From the NCBI RefSeq assembly GCF_003034995.1, contig NZ_PZKF01000018.1:1-59192 (forward strand): a stretch of DNA of 59,192 bases. Direction: 5' to 3'. Position numbers and translations under genes: made by a program. This DNA is from Phaeovulum veldkampii DSM 11550 (GTDB taxonomy: Bacteria; Pseudomonadota; Alphaproteobacteria; Rhodobacterales; Rhodobacteraceae). Of the stretch, positions 8,430 to 17,245 are shown one piece after another (position 1 is the stretch's first letter; each line of letters starts with the position of its first letter). The notes beneath the pieces are model-generated. The model ran no database searches and was not told the DNA's origin. It saw nothing but the letters and a program-made list of their open reading frames with translations.

Positions 8430-9410
8430 ATGACCCGCACCGTGCTGGAATCCAAGACGAAAACCGTCATCATCGGCTTTGACGAGCCGTTCTGCGTGAT
8501 CGGCGAAAGGATCAACCCCACGGGGCGCAAGAAACTGGCCGCCGAACTTGAGGCGGGCGATTTTTCCACCGTCGAGCGCGACGCGCTGGAACAGGTCGCC
8601 TGCGGGGCAACCGCGCTTGATGTGAACTCGGGCGCGGTATTCACCAACAAGATGGCCGAAGACCCGCGCTATGCCGACAACAACTTTGTCGAGCCGATGC
8701 TGATGCGCGAGATGATCGCCCGCGTTCAGGCCATTACCGATGTGCCGCTGGTGATCGACAGCTCGGTTCCCGCGGCACTTGAGGCGGGGCTGGCCACAGC
8801 CGAGGGGCGACCGCTGCTGAACTCGGTCACCGGCGAGGAAGAGCGGCTGGAACTCGTCCTGCCGCTGGTCAAGAAATACAACGTGCCAGTGGTGGCCATT
8901 TCCAACGACGACAGCGGCATTTCCGAAGACCCCGACGTGCGCTTTGCAGTGGCGAAAAAGATCGTGCAGCGCGCGGCGGATTACGGGATTGCGGCCTGCG
9001 ATATCGTCGTCGATCCGCTGGTGATGCCGGTGGGGGCGATGGCCTCGGCGGGCCAGCAGGTGTTTGCGCTGGTGCGCCGACTGCGCGACGAGCTGGGGGT
9101 GAACACCACCTGCGGCGCCTCCAACATCAGCTTTGGCCTGCCAGGCCGGCATGGCGTGAACGCGGCCTTCCTGCCGATGGCGATCGGGGCGGGAATGACC
9201 AGCGCGATCATGAACCCCGTCCGCTCGGTCGAGATGGAGGCGATCCGCGCCGCGAACCTGCTGATGAACCATGACCCCAACGGCGCCGACTGGATCCGCT
9301 TTTCGCGCGTGCTGGATGCGATGAAAGAAGGCGCGACCTTTGCCGAGGCCAGCCAGGCCGCCGCGGCGGCAGGCGCGGGCCGGGGCGGACGGCGCCGCGC
9401 GCGAGGTTGA
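8430..9410 (+). CDS. Methyltetrahydrofolate:corrinoid methyltransferase (pterin-binding subunit)
   Basis: A 326-residue protein with the pterin-binding TIM-barrel domain shared by DHPS, AcsE and the middle domain of MetH: GERINPTGRKKLAAEL, ATALDVNSGAV, PLVIDSSVPAALEAGL, LLNSVTGEEERL, and late CGASNISFGLPGRHGVN. It would transfer methyl from methyl-THF to a separate corrinoid protein. No cobalamin or homocysteine domain is fused, so it is best read as one part of a split methionine synthase of the kind known in Rhodobacterales. The C-terminus ends in an Ala/Gly/Arg tail. It follows the MTHFR-like gene by 3 bp. Confidence 0.82.
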   Translation: MTRTVLESKTKTVIIGFDEPFCVIGERINPTGRKKLAAELEAGDFSTVERDALEQVACGATALDVNSGAVFTNKMAEDPRYADNNFVEPMLMREMIARVQAITDVPLVIDSSVPAALEAGLATAEGRPLLNSVTGEEERLELVLPLVKKYNVPVVAISNDDSGISEDPDVRFAVAKKIVQRAADYGIAACDIVVDPLVMPVGAMASAGQQVFALVRRLRDELGVNTTCGASNISFGLPGRHGVNAAFLPMAIGAGMTSAIMNPVRSVEMEAIRAANLLMNHDPNGADWIRFSRVLDAMKEGATFAEASQAAAAAGAGRGGRRRARG

Positions 9411-9549
9411 ACGCGGGGTTGAAGCGGGGCCGGGGCGGCGGGAAAATTCCTTATCCCAAGAATTTTCGCACCCCGCCCCGCCGTGCGCTTGTGCCCACAG
9501 AGGGTTTGGGGGACTCTCCCCGCGGAACGAACGCGAGGCGCATCAGACA

Positions 9550-10986
9550 ATGACGGCAACCGACAGATCAGCACACAGGCGGCACGGCATCGGGGTGGCG
9601 CTGATGATCGGACTGGCACTGGCGGCCTGCGCGCCCGCAGCTCCGCCCAGTGCCCGCGCGCCCTCTGCCTTCACCGAACTGCCCGGCCCGGCACGCCTGC
9701 CGCCACCGGGGCCACAGGCACCCGCGCGGTCATTGAACAATGCCGATCTGGCGCGCGACTTCATGGAACTCAGCTTTATTCTGGAAAGCGGCCGCCCCCT
9801 GCCCCGGCTGACCCGGTTCGAGGGGCCGATCACGCTGCGCCTTGCGGATAACGCGCCCACCAGCGCCAGCCCCGATCTGGACCGTCTGCTGGCGCGGCTG
9901 CGCACCGAGGCCGGCATCGACATCGCCCGCACCAGCGCCCCCGACGCGGCGATCACGGTAGAATTCCTGCCGCGCCGCGCGATCCGGTCGGTGGTGCCCA
10001 ATGCCGCCTGTTTCGTGGTGCCCGGCGTGCGCGGCTGGAACGGGTATCGCCGCGCCCGCGGCACCGCCGCGACCGACTGGGCGAGCCTTGACACCCGCCG
10101 CACGGCCAGCATCTTCATCCCCGCCGACACCGCGCCGCAGGAGATCCGCGATTGCCTGCATGAAGAAATCGCGCAGGCGCTGGGGCCGCTGAATGACCTG
10201 TATCGCCTGCCGCAATCGGTGTTCAACGACGACAATTTCCACGCTGTGCTGACGCGGTTTGACATGATGATCCTGCGTGCCACCTATGCGCCCGAATTGC
10301 GCAGCGGCATGACCGCCCCCGAGGTGGCGGCACGGCTGCCCGCCGTTCTGGCGCGGCTGAACCCTTCGGGCGGCCCCACCGGCCCCATCGCCCCGCCCCG
10401 GCCCGAGCCGCGCGCGCTGACCACCGCGCTGGAACGGGCGCTGCGCGCAGGCCCCCCCGGCGCCAGCCGCCGCGCCGCTGCGCGTCAGGCCGTCAGCATC
10501 GCCAGCGCCGCGGGCTGGGCCGATACGCGCACCGCCTTTGCCTGGTTCGTGCTGGGCCGTCTGAGCATGGATACCGCCCCGGACGCGGCCACCGACGCCT
10601 TCCTGCGCGCGGCCGCCCTCTACCGCGCCACGCCCGGCACCGCGGTGCAAACCGCGCATGTGGACATGCAACTGGCCGCCATCGCCTTGTCGCTGGGTCA
10701 GCCCGAGGCCACGCTGGCGCTGACCGAGGCCGCCCTGCCCGCCGCGCAAGCAGGGGAGAACGCGGCGCTGATCGCCTCGCTTCTGATGATCCGGGCCGAG
10801 GCCCTGCTGGCGCTGGGGCAGTCCGGCGCAGCGCGGCAGGCGGTGGTCGACTCGCAGGTCTGGGCACGCTATGGCTTTGGCGCAGAGGCTGGGGCGCGCC
10901 GCCCCCATCAGGCTGCCCGGCGCGCGCGCGATCTGGCGGCGCTGGCGGGTACGACCACGGGCACGACCGCTGCGGCGGCCTACTGA
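9550..10986 (+). CDS. Lipoprotein, DUF2927-like
   Basis: A 478-residue exported lipoprotein. After a basic N-terminus comes a hydrophobic segment ending LALAAC, with the lipobox Cys near residue 24, then a Pro/Ala linker. The middle part (FMELSFILESG..., CLHEEIAQALGPLNDLY) fits DUF2927, in which the HEEIAQ segment resembles a protease-like site. The C-terminal third is Ala-rich and helical, TPR-like (ALTEAALPAAQAGENAALIASLL). The start is ATG 9550; the frame is open upstream but overlaps the previous gene. Function unknown. Confidence 0.72.
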   Translation: MTATDRSAHRRHGIGVALMIGLALAACAPAAPPSARAPSAFTELPGPARLPPPGPQAPARSLNNADLARDFMELSFILESGRPLPRLTRFEGPITLRLADNAPTSASPDLDRLLARLRTEAGIDIARTSAPDAAITVEFLPRRAIRSVVPNAACFVVPGVRGWNGYRRARGTAATDWASLDTRRTASIFIPADTAPQEIRDCLHEEIAQALGPLNDLYRLPQSVFNDDNFHAVLTRFDMMILRATYAPELRSGMTAPEVAARLPAVLARLNPSGGPTGPIAPPRPEPRALTTALERALRAGPPGASRRAAARQAVSIASAAGWADTRTAFAWFVLGRLSMDTAPDAATDAFLRAAALYRATPGTAVQTAHVDMQLAAIALSLGQPEATLALTEAALPAAQAGENAALIASLLMIRAEALLALGQSGAARQAVVDSQVWARYGFGAEAGARRPHQAARRARDLAALAGTTTGTTAAAAY

Positions 10987-11055
10987 AACCGAGGGACAGA
11001 TGCGCAACGCGACCTCACCACGCCCGCAGCGGGCAGCCTGACGGGGGGCGCGGCC

Positions 11056-12237
11056 ATGTTCCTGCCCTTCCTGCATCAGTTGCGCAGCGCAGGCGTGCCT
11101 GTCAGCCTGCGCGAATACCTCAGCTTTCTGGAGGGGCTGGCAGCCGGTCTGGGCTGGCCCGACGTGACCGGATTTCACCGCTTTGCCCGGCTGTCGATGG
11201 TCAAGGACGAACGCCACTTCGACCGCTTCGACCGCGCCTTCGCCGCCACCTTCGGCGGCTTGGAGAACATTCCCGCCGACGCCGTGCTGGAGGCGGTGGC
11301 GCTGCCGCCCGACTGGCTGGCAAAGCTGGTCGAGGGCAACCTTTCGCCCGAAGACCGCGCAAAAGTCGAAGCCCTTGGCGGGTTTGACACGCTGATGGAG
11401 ACGCTGCGCGACCGGCTGGCCGAACAGAAGGGCCGCCATCAGGGCGGCAACAAATGGATCGGCACCGCCGGCACCTCGCCCTTCGGCGCCTATGGCTACA
11501 ACCCCGAGGGCGTGCGGATCGGCCAGCACGAAAGCCGCCACCGCCGCGCCGTCAAGGTCTGGGACCGGCGCGAGTTTCGCGACCTGGACGACCGGGTGGA
11601 GTTGAACACCCGCAGCGCCAAGGTCGCGCTGAAACGGTTGCGGCTCTGGGCACGCCACGGCGCGGTCGAGGAACTGGACCTGCCCGGCACGATCCGCGCC
11701 AGCGCCGAGGCGGGCTTTATCGACGTGCGCACCCGCCCCGAACGGCACAATGCAGTCAAGGTGGTGCTGTTTCTCGACATCGGCGGGTCGATGGATGCCC
11801 ATGTGCGGCAGGTCGAAGACCTGTTTTCCGCTGCCCGGTCCGAGTTCAAGCATCTGGAACACTGGTATTTCCACAACTGCCTCTATGAGGGCGTCTGGCG
11901 CGACAACACCCGCCGCTGGCACGAACAGACCCCGACCTGGCAACTGCTGAACCGCTACGGGTCCGATTACAAATGCATCTTCGTGGGTGATGCCGCGATG
12001 AGCCCTTATGAGATCACCCATGCCGGCGGCGCCAACGAACACTGGAACCCCGAGGCCGGCATGGTCTGGCTGAACCGCGCCCGCGCGCAATGGCCCGACC
12101 ATGTCTGGATCAACCCCGAGCCCGAGACGGGCTGGGACCATACCGCCTCGATCGGGATCATCCGCCAGATATTTGACGACCGGATGGTGCCGCTGACGCT
12201 GGACGGGCTGACCCGCGCCATGCGGATGCTGGGTTGA
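11056..12237 (+). CDS. VWA domain protein (CoxE-like)
   Basis: A 393-residue protein with a CoxE/YehP-type von Willebrand A domain in the C-terminal half. The MIDAS starts with VVLFLDIGGSMDAHV (near residue 240) and is followed by FFHNCLYEGVW-like features (YFHNCLYEGVWRD). The N-terminal half is helical (FLHQLRSAGVPVSLREYL). Relatives act with MoxR-type AAA+ ATPases in metal-centre or complex maturation. The ATPase partner is not next to it here. Conserved gene of Rhodobacterales, exact client unknown. Confidence 0.85.
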   Translation: MFLPFLHQLRSAGVPVSLREYLSFLEGLAAGLGWPDVTGFHRFARLSMVKDERHFDRFDRAFAATFGGLENIPADAVLEAVALPPDWLAKLVEGNLSPEDRAKVEALGGFDTLMETLRDRLAEQKGRHQGGNKWIGTAGTSPFGAYGYNPEGVRIGQHESRHRRAVKVWDRREFRDLDDRVELNTRSAKVALKRLRLWARHGAVEELDLPGTIRASAEAGFIDVRTRPERHNAVKVVLFLDIGGSMDAHVRQVEDLFSAARSEFKHLEHWYFHNCLYEGVWRDNTRRWHEQTPTWQLLNRYGSDYKCIFVGDAAMSPYEITHAGGANEHWNPEAGMVWLNRARAQWPDHVWINPEPETGWDHTASIGIIRQIFDDRMVPLTLDGLTRAMRMLG

Positions 12238-12267
12238 CCGGGGCCCCGGGCGATCCATATCTGGCGC

Positions 12268-12963
12268 ATGATCAAGTTCCTCCCCTTTCTGCTGATGATC
12301 GGCTACGGCCTTGCGATGTGGCGCTTTTCGGTCTGGCGGCTGGGGCGCGAGCTGGACGCGCGCTCAACCCCGCTGCGTGATCCGGCGCTTGCAGCGGTAA
12401 CCGCGCGGCTGGCGCGCGCGCTCGATCTGCCGATGGTGCCGGTCCATGTCTACGAGGTAGATCCCGTGAACGGGCTGGCCGCGCCGGACGGCCGGGTGTT
12501 CCTGACCCGCGGCTTCCTGCGCAAATACAAGGCAGGCGAGGTGACGGCCGAGGAAATCGCCTCGGTCATTGCGCATGAGTTGGGCCATGTGGCTCTGGGC
12601 CACGCGCGACGGCGGATGATCGACTTCACCGGTCAGAACGCGCTGCGGATGGCGCTGATGGGGCTTCTGGGGCGGCTGTTGCCACTGGGCCTGGGGGTCT
12701 GGCTGGCCAATCTGGCGGCCACCGCGTTGGCGGCGCGCCTGTCGCGCGGGGATGAATACGAAGCCGACGAATGGGCATCGGCGCTGCTGGTGAAAGCCGG
12801 GCTTGGCACCGGCCCGCAAAAATCGCTGTTTGCCAAGCTGGACCGGCTGGCACAGGGCAAGGGCGGCGCGCCCGCCTGGCTGATGACCCATCCCGCAAGC
12901 CCCGCCCGCATCGCCGCGATAGAGGCCAACGAGGCGCGCTGGGGCGTGGCGCCCCCGGCCTGA
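12268..12963 (+). CDS. M48-family zinc metallopeptidase
   Basis: A 231-residue membrane-anchored peptidase. The N-terminal hydrophobic segment is FLPFLLMIGYGLAMW. The zinc motif is HELGHVALGH (about residues 106-115), and the third ligand lies in DEYEADEWA. Another hydrophobic stretch (LLGRLLPLGLGVWLANLAATALAA) separates them. The size is smaller than HtpX (about 290). A role in envelope protein turnover is likely. It starts 30 bp after the VWA gene, so they may be co-transcribed. Confidence 0.88.
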   Translation: MIKFLPFLLMIGYGLAMWRFSVWRLGRELDARSTPLRDPALAAVTARLARALDLPMVPVHVYEVDPVNGLAAPDGRVFLTRGFLRKYKAGEVTAEEIASVIAHELGHVALGHARRRMIDFTGQNALRMALMGLLGRLLPLGLGVWLANLAATALAARLSRGDEYEADEWASALLVKAGLGTGPQKSLFAKLDRLAQGKGGAPAWLMTHPASPARIAAIEANEARWGVAPPA

Positions 12964-12982
12964 CCGCTTGCCCTTTGCCCGC

Positions 12983-13107
12983 CCGGTCGCTTGCGGCGCC
13001 TGCGGAAGCCTCCGGCGGGGATATTTGGACCAAGATGAAATTGCAGCCCGTTCATCTTGGCAAAAATATCCCCCGCGGAGCGTTCCGCAGGCGCCGCAAG
13101 CGACCGG
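12983..13107. repeat. Long inverted-repeat element, copy A
   Basis: Two 57-bp arms (12983-13039 and 13051-13107) flank an 11-bp loop and match except for about seven positions clustered in the middle. The inner ends are CCAAGATGAA / TTCATCTTGG and the outer ends CCGGTCGCTTGCGG / CCGCAAGCGACCGG. The right arm differs from that of copy B by one base. The RNA would form a very long hairpin between the M48 gene and the following hydrolase. Confidence 0.9.
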
Positions 13108-13182
13108 CCGGACCAGAGAGCCACAGCGGCCCTTGCCCTTGCCACCGTTCCCGCTAGCCTGCGCCTGGCAAGCGGGGGAGCG

Positions 13183-14403
13183 ATGGCAGAGCGCGACACA
13201 GATCAGGTGCGGCGGCGGCGGGTGTTTTACATCCCCGGCTATGACCCGATTCCGCCGCGCCGCTACCGCGAGCTTTATCGCCGCGAGGGGGCCACGCAGG
13301 CGGCGATCTCGGGCTACGGGCTGGAGCTGACGCCACGGCCTGCGGGCATTGCTCAGGGCTGGGAGGTGCAGGCCCGGATCGAGGGCGCCGAGGTGGTGGC
13401 CGAGGTGGAGGTGCTGGTCTGGTCCGACATCGTGCGCGCCTCAATGGGGCAATCGGTGGCGGGCAGCTATCTGCGGCTGATCCGCACCGGCTGGGCCTAC
13501 CTGCACTCGGGCGCCTTTGTCCGGCTGATGCGGCTGCGCCGGGGGCCTGCGATTGTGGCGCTGTATCCGGTGGCGGTGCTGTTGGGGCAATTGGCTCTGG
13601 CGTTGGCCGCGGCGGTGGTGGCGGCGGGCATGGTGGCTGCGGTGCCGGGGTTGCCTTATGCGGGGCTGGTGGGGCTGGTGTCAGGCGCGCTGGCGCTGGG
13701 GGCGGTGTTGCACCTGTTTCGCCGTGCCGACCGTCGGTTTTTCGCCCATTACCTGATGCATGACTATGCCTTCACCGCGCAATCGGGCGGCGCCTGGCCC
13801 CCGGCGCTGGAGGTGCGGATGGCCGAATTCGCCGCCCGCATCAATGCCGCCCTGCGCGGAAACTATGACGAAGTACTGGTAGTTGGCCATTCGTCGGGGG
13901 CGCATCTGGCGGTGTCGGCGCTGGCCGAGGTGATCCGCGCGGGGCTGCCGCCCGGCGCACCCGCGCTGGGGTTTTTGAGCCTTGGGCAAGTGGTGCCGAT
14001 GGTGTCATTCCTGCCCGAGGCGCGCCGACTGCGGGCCGATCTGCGCGATCTGGCCGGGTCGGACGCGCTGACCTGGGTTGATGTCAGCGCGCCAGGCGAT
14101 CCCTGCGCATTCGCGCTGTGCGATCCGGTGGCGGTGTCGGGGGTGGCGCCTGCGGTGCGGCACGGGCCCCTGGTGATCTCGGCCGCGTTCCGCCAGACGC
14201 TGTCACCTGCACGGCTGCGGGCGATGCGCTGGCGGTTCTTTCGCCGCCACATCCAGTATCTGTGCGCGTTTGATCAGCCCGGTGACTATGACTATTTCCG
14301 CATCACCGCGGGGCCTGCGACGCTGGCGGCGCGCTTTGCCGGGCGTGCCCCGTCAAAAAGCCGCATTGAGCGGGCGGAAAACCGCCATACCGATTGCGCA
14401 TGA
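13183..14403 (+). CDS. Membrane-embedded alpha/beta-hydrolase-like protein
   Basis: A 406-residue protein that starts MAERDTDQVRRRRVFYIPGYDP. The early RVFYIPGYDP strand and the later LVVGHSSGAHLAVSAL segment (GHSSG nucleophile elbow, about residue 235) fit a serine hydrolase. Two membrane segments lie between (AIVALYPVAVLLGQLALAL..., and GLVGLVSGALALGAVLHLF, about 120-185). GGGGGAG precedes ATG 13183; the frame continues upstream only through the repeat element. It overlaps the P450 gene by 4 bp (ATGA). Lipid or ester substrate is possible but unknown. Confidence 0.75.
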   Translation: MAERDTDQVRRRRVFYIPGYDPIPPRRYRELYRREGATQAAISGYGLELTPRPAGIAQGWEVQARIEGAEVVAEVEVLVWSDIVRASMGQSVAGSYLRLIRTGWAYLHSGAFVRLMRLRRGPAIVALYPVAVLLGQLALALAAAVVAAGMVAAVPGLPYAGLVGLVSGALALGAVLHLFRRADRRFFAHYLMHDYAFTAQSGGAWPPALEVRMAEFAARINAALRGNYDEVLVVGHSSGAHLAVSALAEVIRAGLPPGAPALGFLSLGQVVPMVSFLPEARRLRADLRDLAGSDALTWVDVSAPGDPCAFALCDPVAVSGVAPAVRHGPLVISAAFRQTLSPARLRAMRWRFFRRHIQYLCAFDQPGDYDYFRITAGPATLAARFAGRAPSKSRIERAENRHTDCA

Positions 14404-15779
14404 GCCCTCCGATTCCGCCCAAGCCCCCTGCCCGGCCCGACCGCGCCTCGTTCTGGCGCTATCTGCGGCTGATGCGGCGCGATATCCTGTCGGCGCATCC
14501 GGCCCGGCTGTATCGGGCGTGGATGGCCGAGTTTCGCACCCCGTTCTTTCGCAGCTATCTGTGCAACGACCCCGAAATCGTAGCCCGTGTGCTGAAGGCG
14601 CCGAACCGCGAGTTTCCCAAATCCAATCGCATGGCCGAGGGGCTGCGCCCGCTGCTGGGCCGGTCAGTGTTTCTGACCAACGGCCCCGAGTGGGAGCGTC
14701 AGCGCCGCATCATCGACCCGGCATTCGAGGGCGGGCGACTGCACGAAAGCCTGCCCGCGATGGAGGCCGCGGCGTGCACGGCGGTGGCCCGGCTTGCCCC
14801 CCGCGCCGATGGCCAGCCGGTCGAGATCGAGGCCGAAACCGCCCATGCAGCGGCGGATGCTATCTTTCGCACGCTGTTCTCGATCCCGATCGAGGATGAT
14901 CTGGCCACCGCCGCCTTTGCCGCGTTTCGCGCGCACCAGGCAACGCAGCCCCTGGTGAACCTGGGCGCCTTTCTGCCGCTGCCGCGCTGGGTGCCGCGAC
15001 TGCATTCGGCGCGCACACGGGCCACCGCACGCGCGATCCGCGCGCCGATCCGGCAGATGGTGGCCGCGCGCGCCGACGAAATCGCCGCGGGCACCGCGCC
15101 CGACGATCTGGCGACCAAGATCATGACCACCGCCGACCCGGACACAGGCAGCCGGTTTGCCCCCGCCGAAATGGTCGATCAGGTCGCCACCTTCTTTCTG
15201 GCCGGGCACGAAACCTCGGCCTCGGCGCTGGCGTGGTCGCTGTATCTGCTCGCGCTGTTCCCCGACTGGCAGGACCGGCTGGCAGCGGAGGCCGCGGGGC
15301 TGGACCCTGCGGGCACCGACATGGCCGCGCTGGGGCGGTTACGGGTGGCGCGCGCGGTGTTTCGCGAGGCGATGCGGCTTTACCCGCCCGTTCCGATGAT
15401 GGTGCGAGAGGCCGCCTGCCCCGTTACCTTCCGCGGTCGCGCACTGCGCCCCGGCGCGCAGATCGTGATCTCGCCCTGGCATCTGCACCGGCATGAACGG
15501 CTGTGGGCGCGGCCCGACGAGTTTGCCCCCGACCGGTTCGACACCGACACCGGCCGGGCCTGCCTGCGCACGGCCTATATCCCGTTTTCATCGGGTCCGC
15601 GCGCCTGCCCCGGCGCAGGCTTTGCGATGGCCGAAGGGCCGCTGATGTTGGCGCATCTGGTCGCGGCCTATCGCTTTGACCCGGTGCCGGGGCGCACGCC
15701 GATGCCTGCCGCGCAACTGACGGTGCGCAGCAAGGACGGCATCTGGCTGCGCCTGACCCGGCGTGATCAAAGCCGGTAA
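14400..15779 (+). CDS. Cytochrome P450
   Basis: A 459-residue haem-thiolate monooxygenase. The I-helix motif is FFLAGHETSASALAW (AGxET, about residue 267). The ExxR of the K helix lies in FREAMRLYPPVP. The haem loop is FSSGPRACPGAGFA with the Cys ligand at about residue 403. The type resembles class I bacterial or CYP4-like enzymes acting on long or terpenoid chains. There is no adjacent ferredoxin, but fpr is 8 kb away. The start overlaps the hydrolase stop (ATGA at 14400-14403). Its end overlaps the convergent M32 gene by 13 bp. Substrate unknown. Confidence 0.93.
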   Translation: MSPPIPPKPPARPDRASFWRYLRLMRRDILSAHPARLYRAWMAEFRTPFFRSYLCNDPEIVARVLKAPNREFPKSNRMAEGLRPLLGRSVFLTNGPEWERQRRIIDPAFEGGRLHESLPAMEAAACTAVARLAPRADGQPVEIEAETAHAAADAIFRTLFSIPIEDDLATAAFAAFRAHQATQPLVNLGAFLPLPRWVPRLHSARTRATARAIRAPIRQMVAARADEIAAGTAPDDLATKIMTTADPDTGSRFAPAEMVDQVATFFLAGHETSASALAWSLYLLALFPDWQDRLAAEAAGLDPAGTDMAALGRLRVARAVFREAMRLYPPVPMMVREAACPVTFRGRALRPGAQIVISPWHLHRHERLWARPDEFAPDRFDTDTGRACLRTAYIPFSSGPRACPGAGFAMAEGPLMLAHLVAAYRFDPVPGRTPMPAAQLTVRSKDGIWLRLTRRDQSR

Positions 15780-17245
15780 AGCGCGCGGAACTTGGTTTCC
15801 AGATAATCCAGCAGCGGCGCCTCGGTCGGGGCAAAGCCGCAGGCGCGGGTGATCAGCTCGACCGGGCGATACAACCCGCCGGGGCGCTGCACATGGTCGC
15901 GCAGCCAGTCGGTGGCGGGGCTGGCATCGCCCGCGGCAAGGTGTGCATCCAGATCGGGCAGCGCCGCGCGCAGCGCCTGATGCAGGCACCCCGCATAGAG
16001 GTTGCCAAGCGAATAGGTCGGGAAATAGCCGAACAGGCCCACTGACCAATGCACATCCTGCAACATCCCGTTGGCAGGCCGATCGACCGCAAAACCGAAA
16101 TCGGCCAGAAAGCGGGCGTTCCAGGCCGCCTCCAGATCGGTCACCGCCAGCGTGCCGCCGATCAGCGCGCGCTCCAGATCGAACCGCAGCATGATGTGCA
16201 GGTTATACTGCACCTCATCGGCCTCGGTGCGGATGTAGCCTGCGTGAACCCGGTTCACCGCGGCATGGAACGCCGCGGCATCGGGCAGGCCCGGATCGCC
16301 GAAAACCTGCTGCATCTGGCCAAATACCCAGCCGGTAAAGGCCGCCGACCGGCCCAGCTGGTTTTCAAAGATCCGGCTCTGGCTTTCGTGCACACCCATC
16401 GACACGCCGCGCCCCAGCGGGGTAAAGGCATGCAGCGGCGCGATGCCCTGCTCGTAGGCGGCGTGGCCGACCTCGTGAATGGTGGAATAAAGGCAATTGA
16501 ACGGGTCATCCTCGGCCACGCGGGTGGTGATGCGCACATCAGACCCCGAGCCTGACGAGAACGGATGCACGGCAAGGTCGATCCGGCCGCGGTTCCAGTC
16601 ATAGCCAAAGGCCGCAGCGGCGCGGCGGGCCAGGTCCATCTGCCCCGCGGCCGGGAAATGCCCGGTCAGCGCGCGCGGCGCGGGCGCGCCCAGAACCGCC
16701 TCGCGCAGGGCCACCAGACGCGGGCGCATCCGGTCGAACATGGCGCCAAGGCTGGCAGCGGTCGCCCCCGGCTCATAGCCGTCCAGCAGCGCATCATAGG
16801 CATCGGCACCAAGGCCCGCCGCGGCCAGTGCCGCCCCCTCCTCGCGCCGCAGGGCGACGATGCGCGCCAGCGTGGGCAGAAAGCGGGCGACATCATCGGC
16901 GGCCCGCGCCTCGGCCCAGATGCCCTGCGCAAGGCTGGTGGCGCGCGCCAGTTCGGCGGCCAGATCGGCGGGCACCGCGCTGGCGCGGCGATATTGATGC
17001 GCGATCAGATCAAGCGCACGGGCGCCCGCGGCATCGGGGGCCTGTGCCCCGGCCAGCCAGTCTGCGATGCGCGGGTCTGTGCGGCGGGCGTGCAAAACGC
17101 CCTCCAGCGCCGCAACTTCCTCGGCGCGCTGGCCCGCGGCGCCGCGCGGCATCACTGTCTCACGGTCCCAACCCAGCCGTTCCGAGATCAGACCCAGCGC
17201 CTCGGTCTCGCGCTGAAACGCCATCAGGTGCGAAAACGCGGTCAC
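15767..17245 (-). CDS. M32 (Taq-type) metallocarboxypeptidase
   Basis: A 492-residue zinc carboxypeptidase removing C-terminal residues from peptides. The zinc motif HEVGH is at residues 257-261 and the M32 hallmark HESQSR at 286-291; HPFSSG at 227 is also family-typical. The start is GTG 17245, overlapping the COX15 stop (GTGA at 17242-17245), which shows translational coupling. Near family-typical length (about 490-500). Cytosolic: no signal peptide is seen. Confidence 0.93.
   Translation of the reverse strand: MTAFSHLMAFQRETEALGLISERLGWDRETVMPRGAAGQRAEEVAALEGVLHARRTDPRIADWLAGAQAPDAAGARALDLIAHQYRRASAVPADLAAELARATSLAQGIWAEARAADDVARFLPTLARIVALRREEGAALAAAGLGADAYDALLDGYEPGATAASLGAMFDRMRPRLVALREAVLGAPAPRALTGHFPAAGQMDLARRAAAAFGYDWNRGRIDLAVHPFSSGSGSDVRITTRVAEDDPFNCLYSTIHEVGHAAYEQGIAPLHAFTPLGRGVSMGVHESQSRIFENQLGRSAAFTGWVFGQMQQVFGDPGLPDAAAFHAAVNRVHAGYIRTEADEVQYNLHIMLRFDLERALIGGTLAVTDLEAAWNARFLADFGFAVDRPANGMLQDVHWSVGLFGYFPTYSLGNLYAGCLHQALRAALPDLDAHLAAGDASPATDWLRDHVQRPGGLYRPVELITRACGFAPTEAPLLDYLETKFRALYRL

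Noticed and set aside
7611-9272. A 553-codon open frame on the minus strand
   Set aside because: Antisense to the MTHFR and methyltransferase genes, low-complexity translation, no ribosome site.
9730-12258. An 842-codon open frame on the minus strand
   Set aside because: It is the antisense of the DUF2927 lipoprotein and VWA genes. Its protein is His/Gly/Gln/Arg-rich without any motif, as expected from high-GC third positions.
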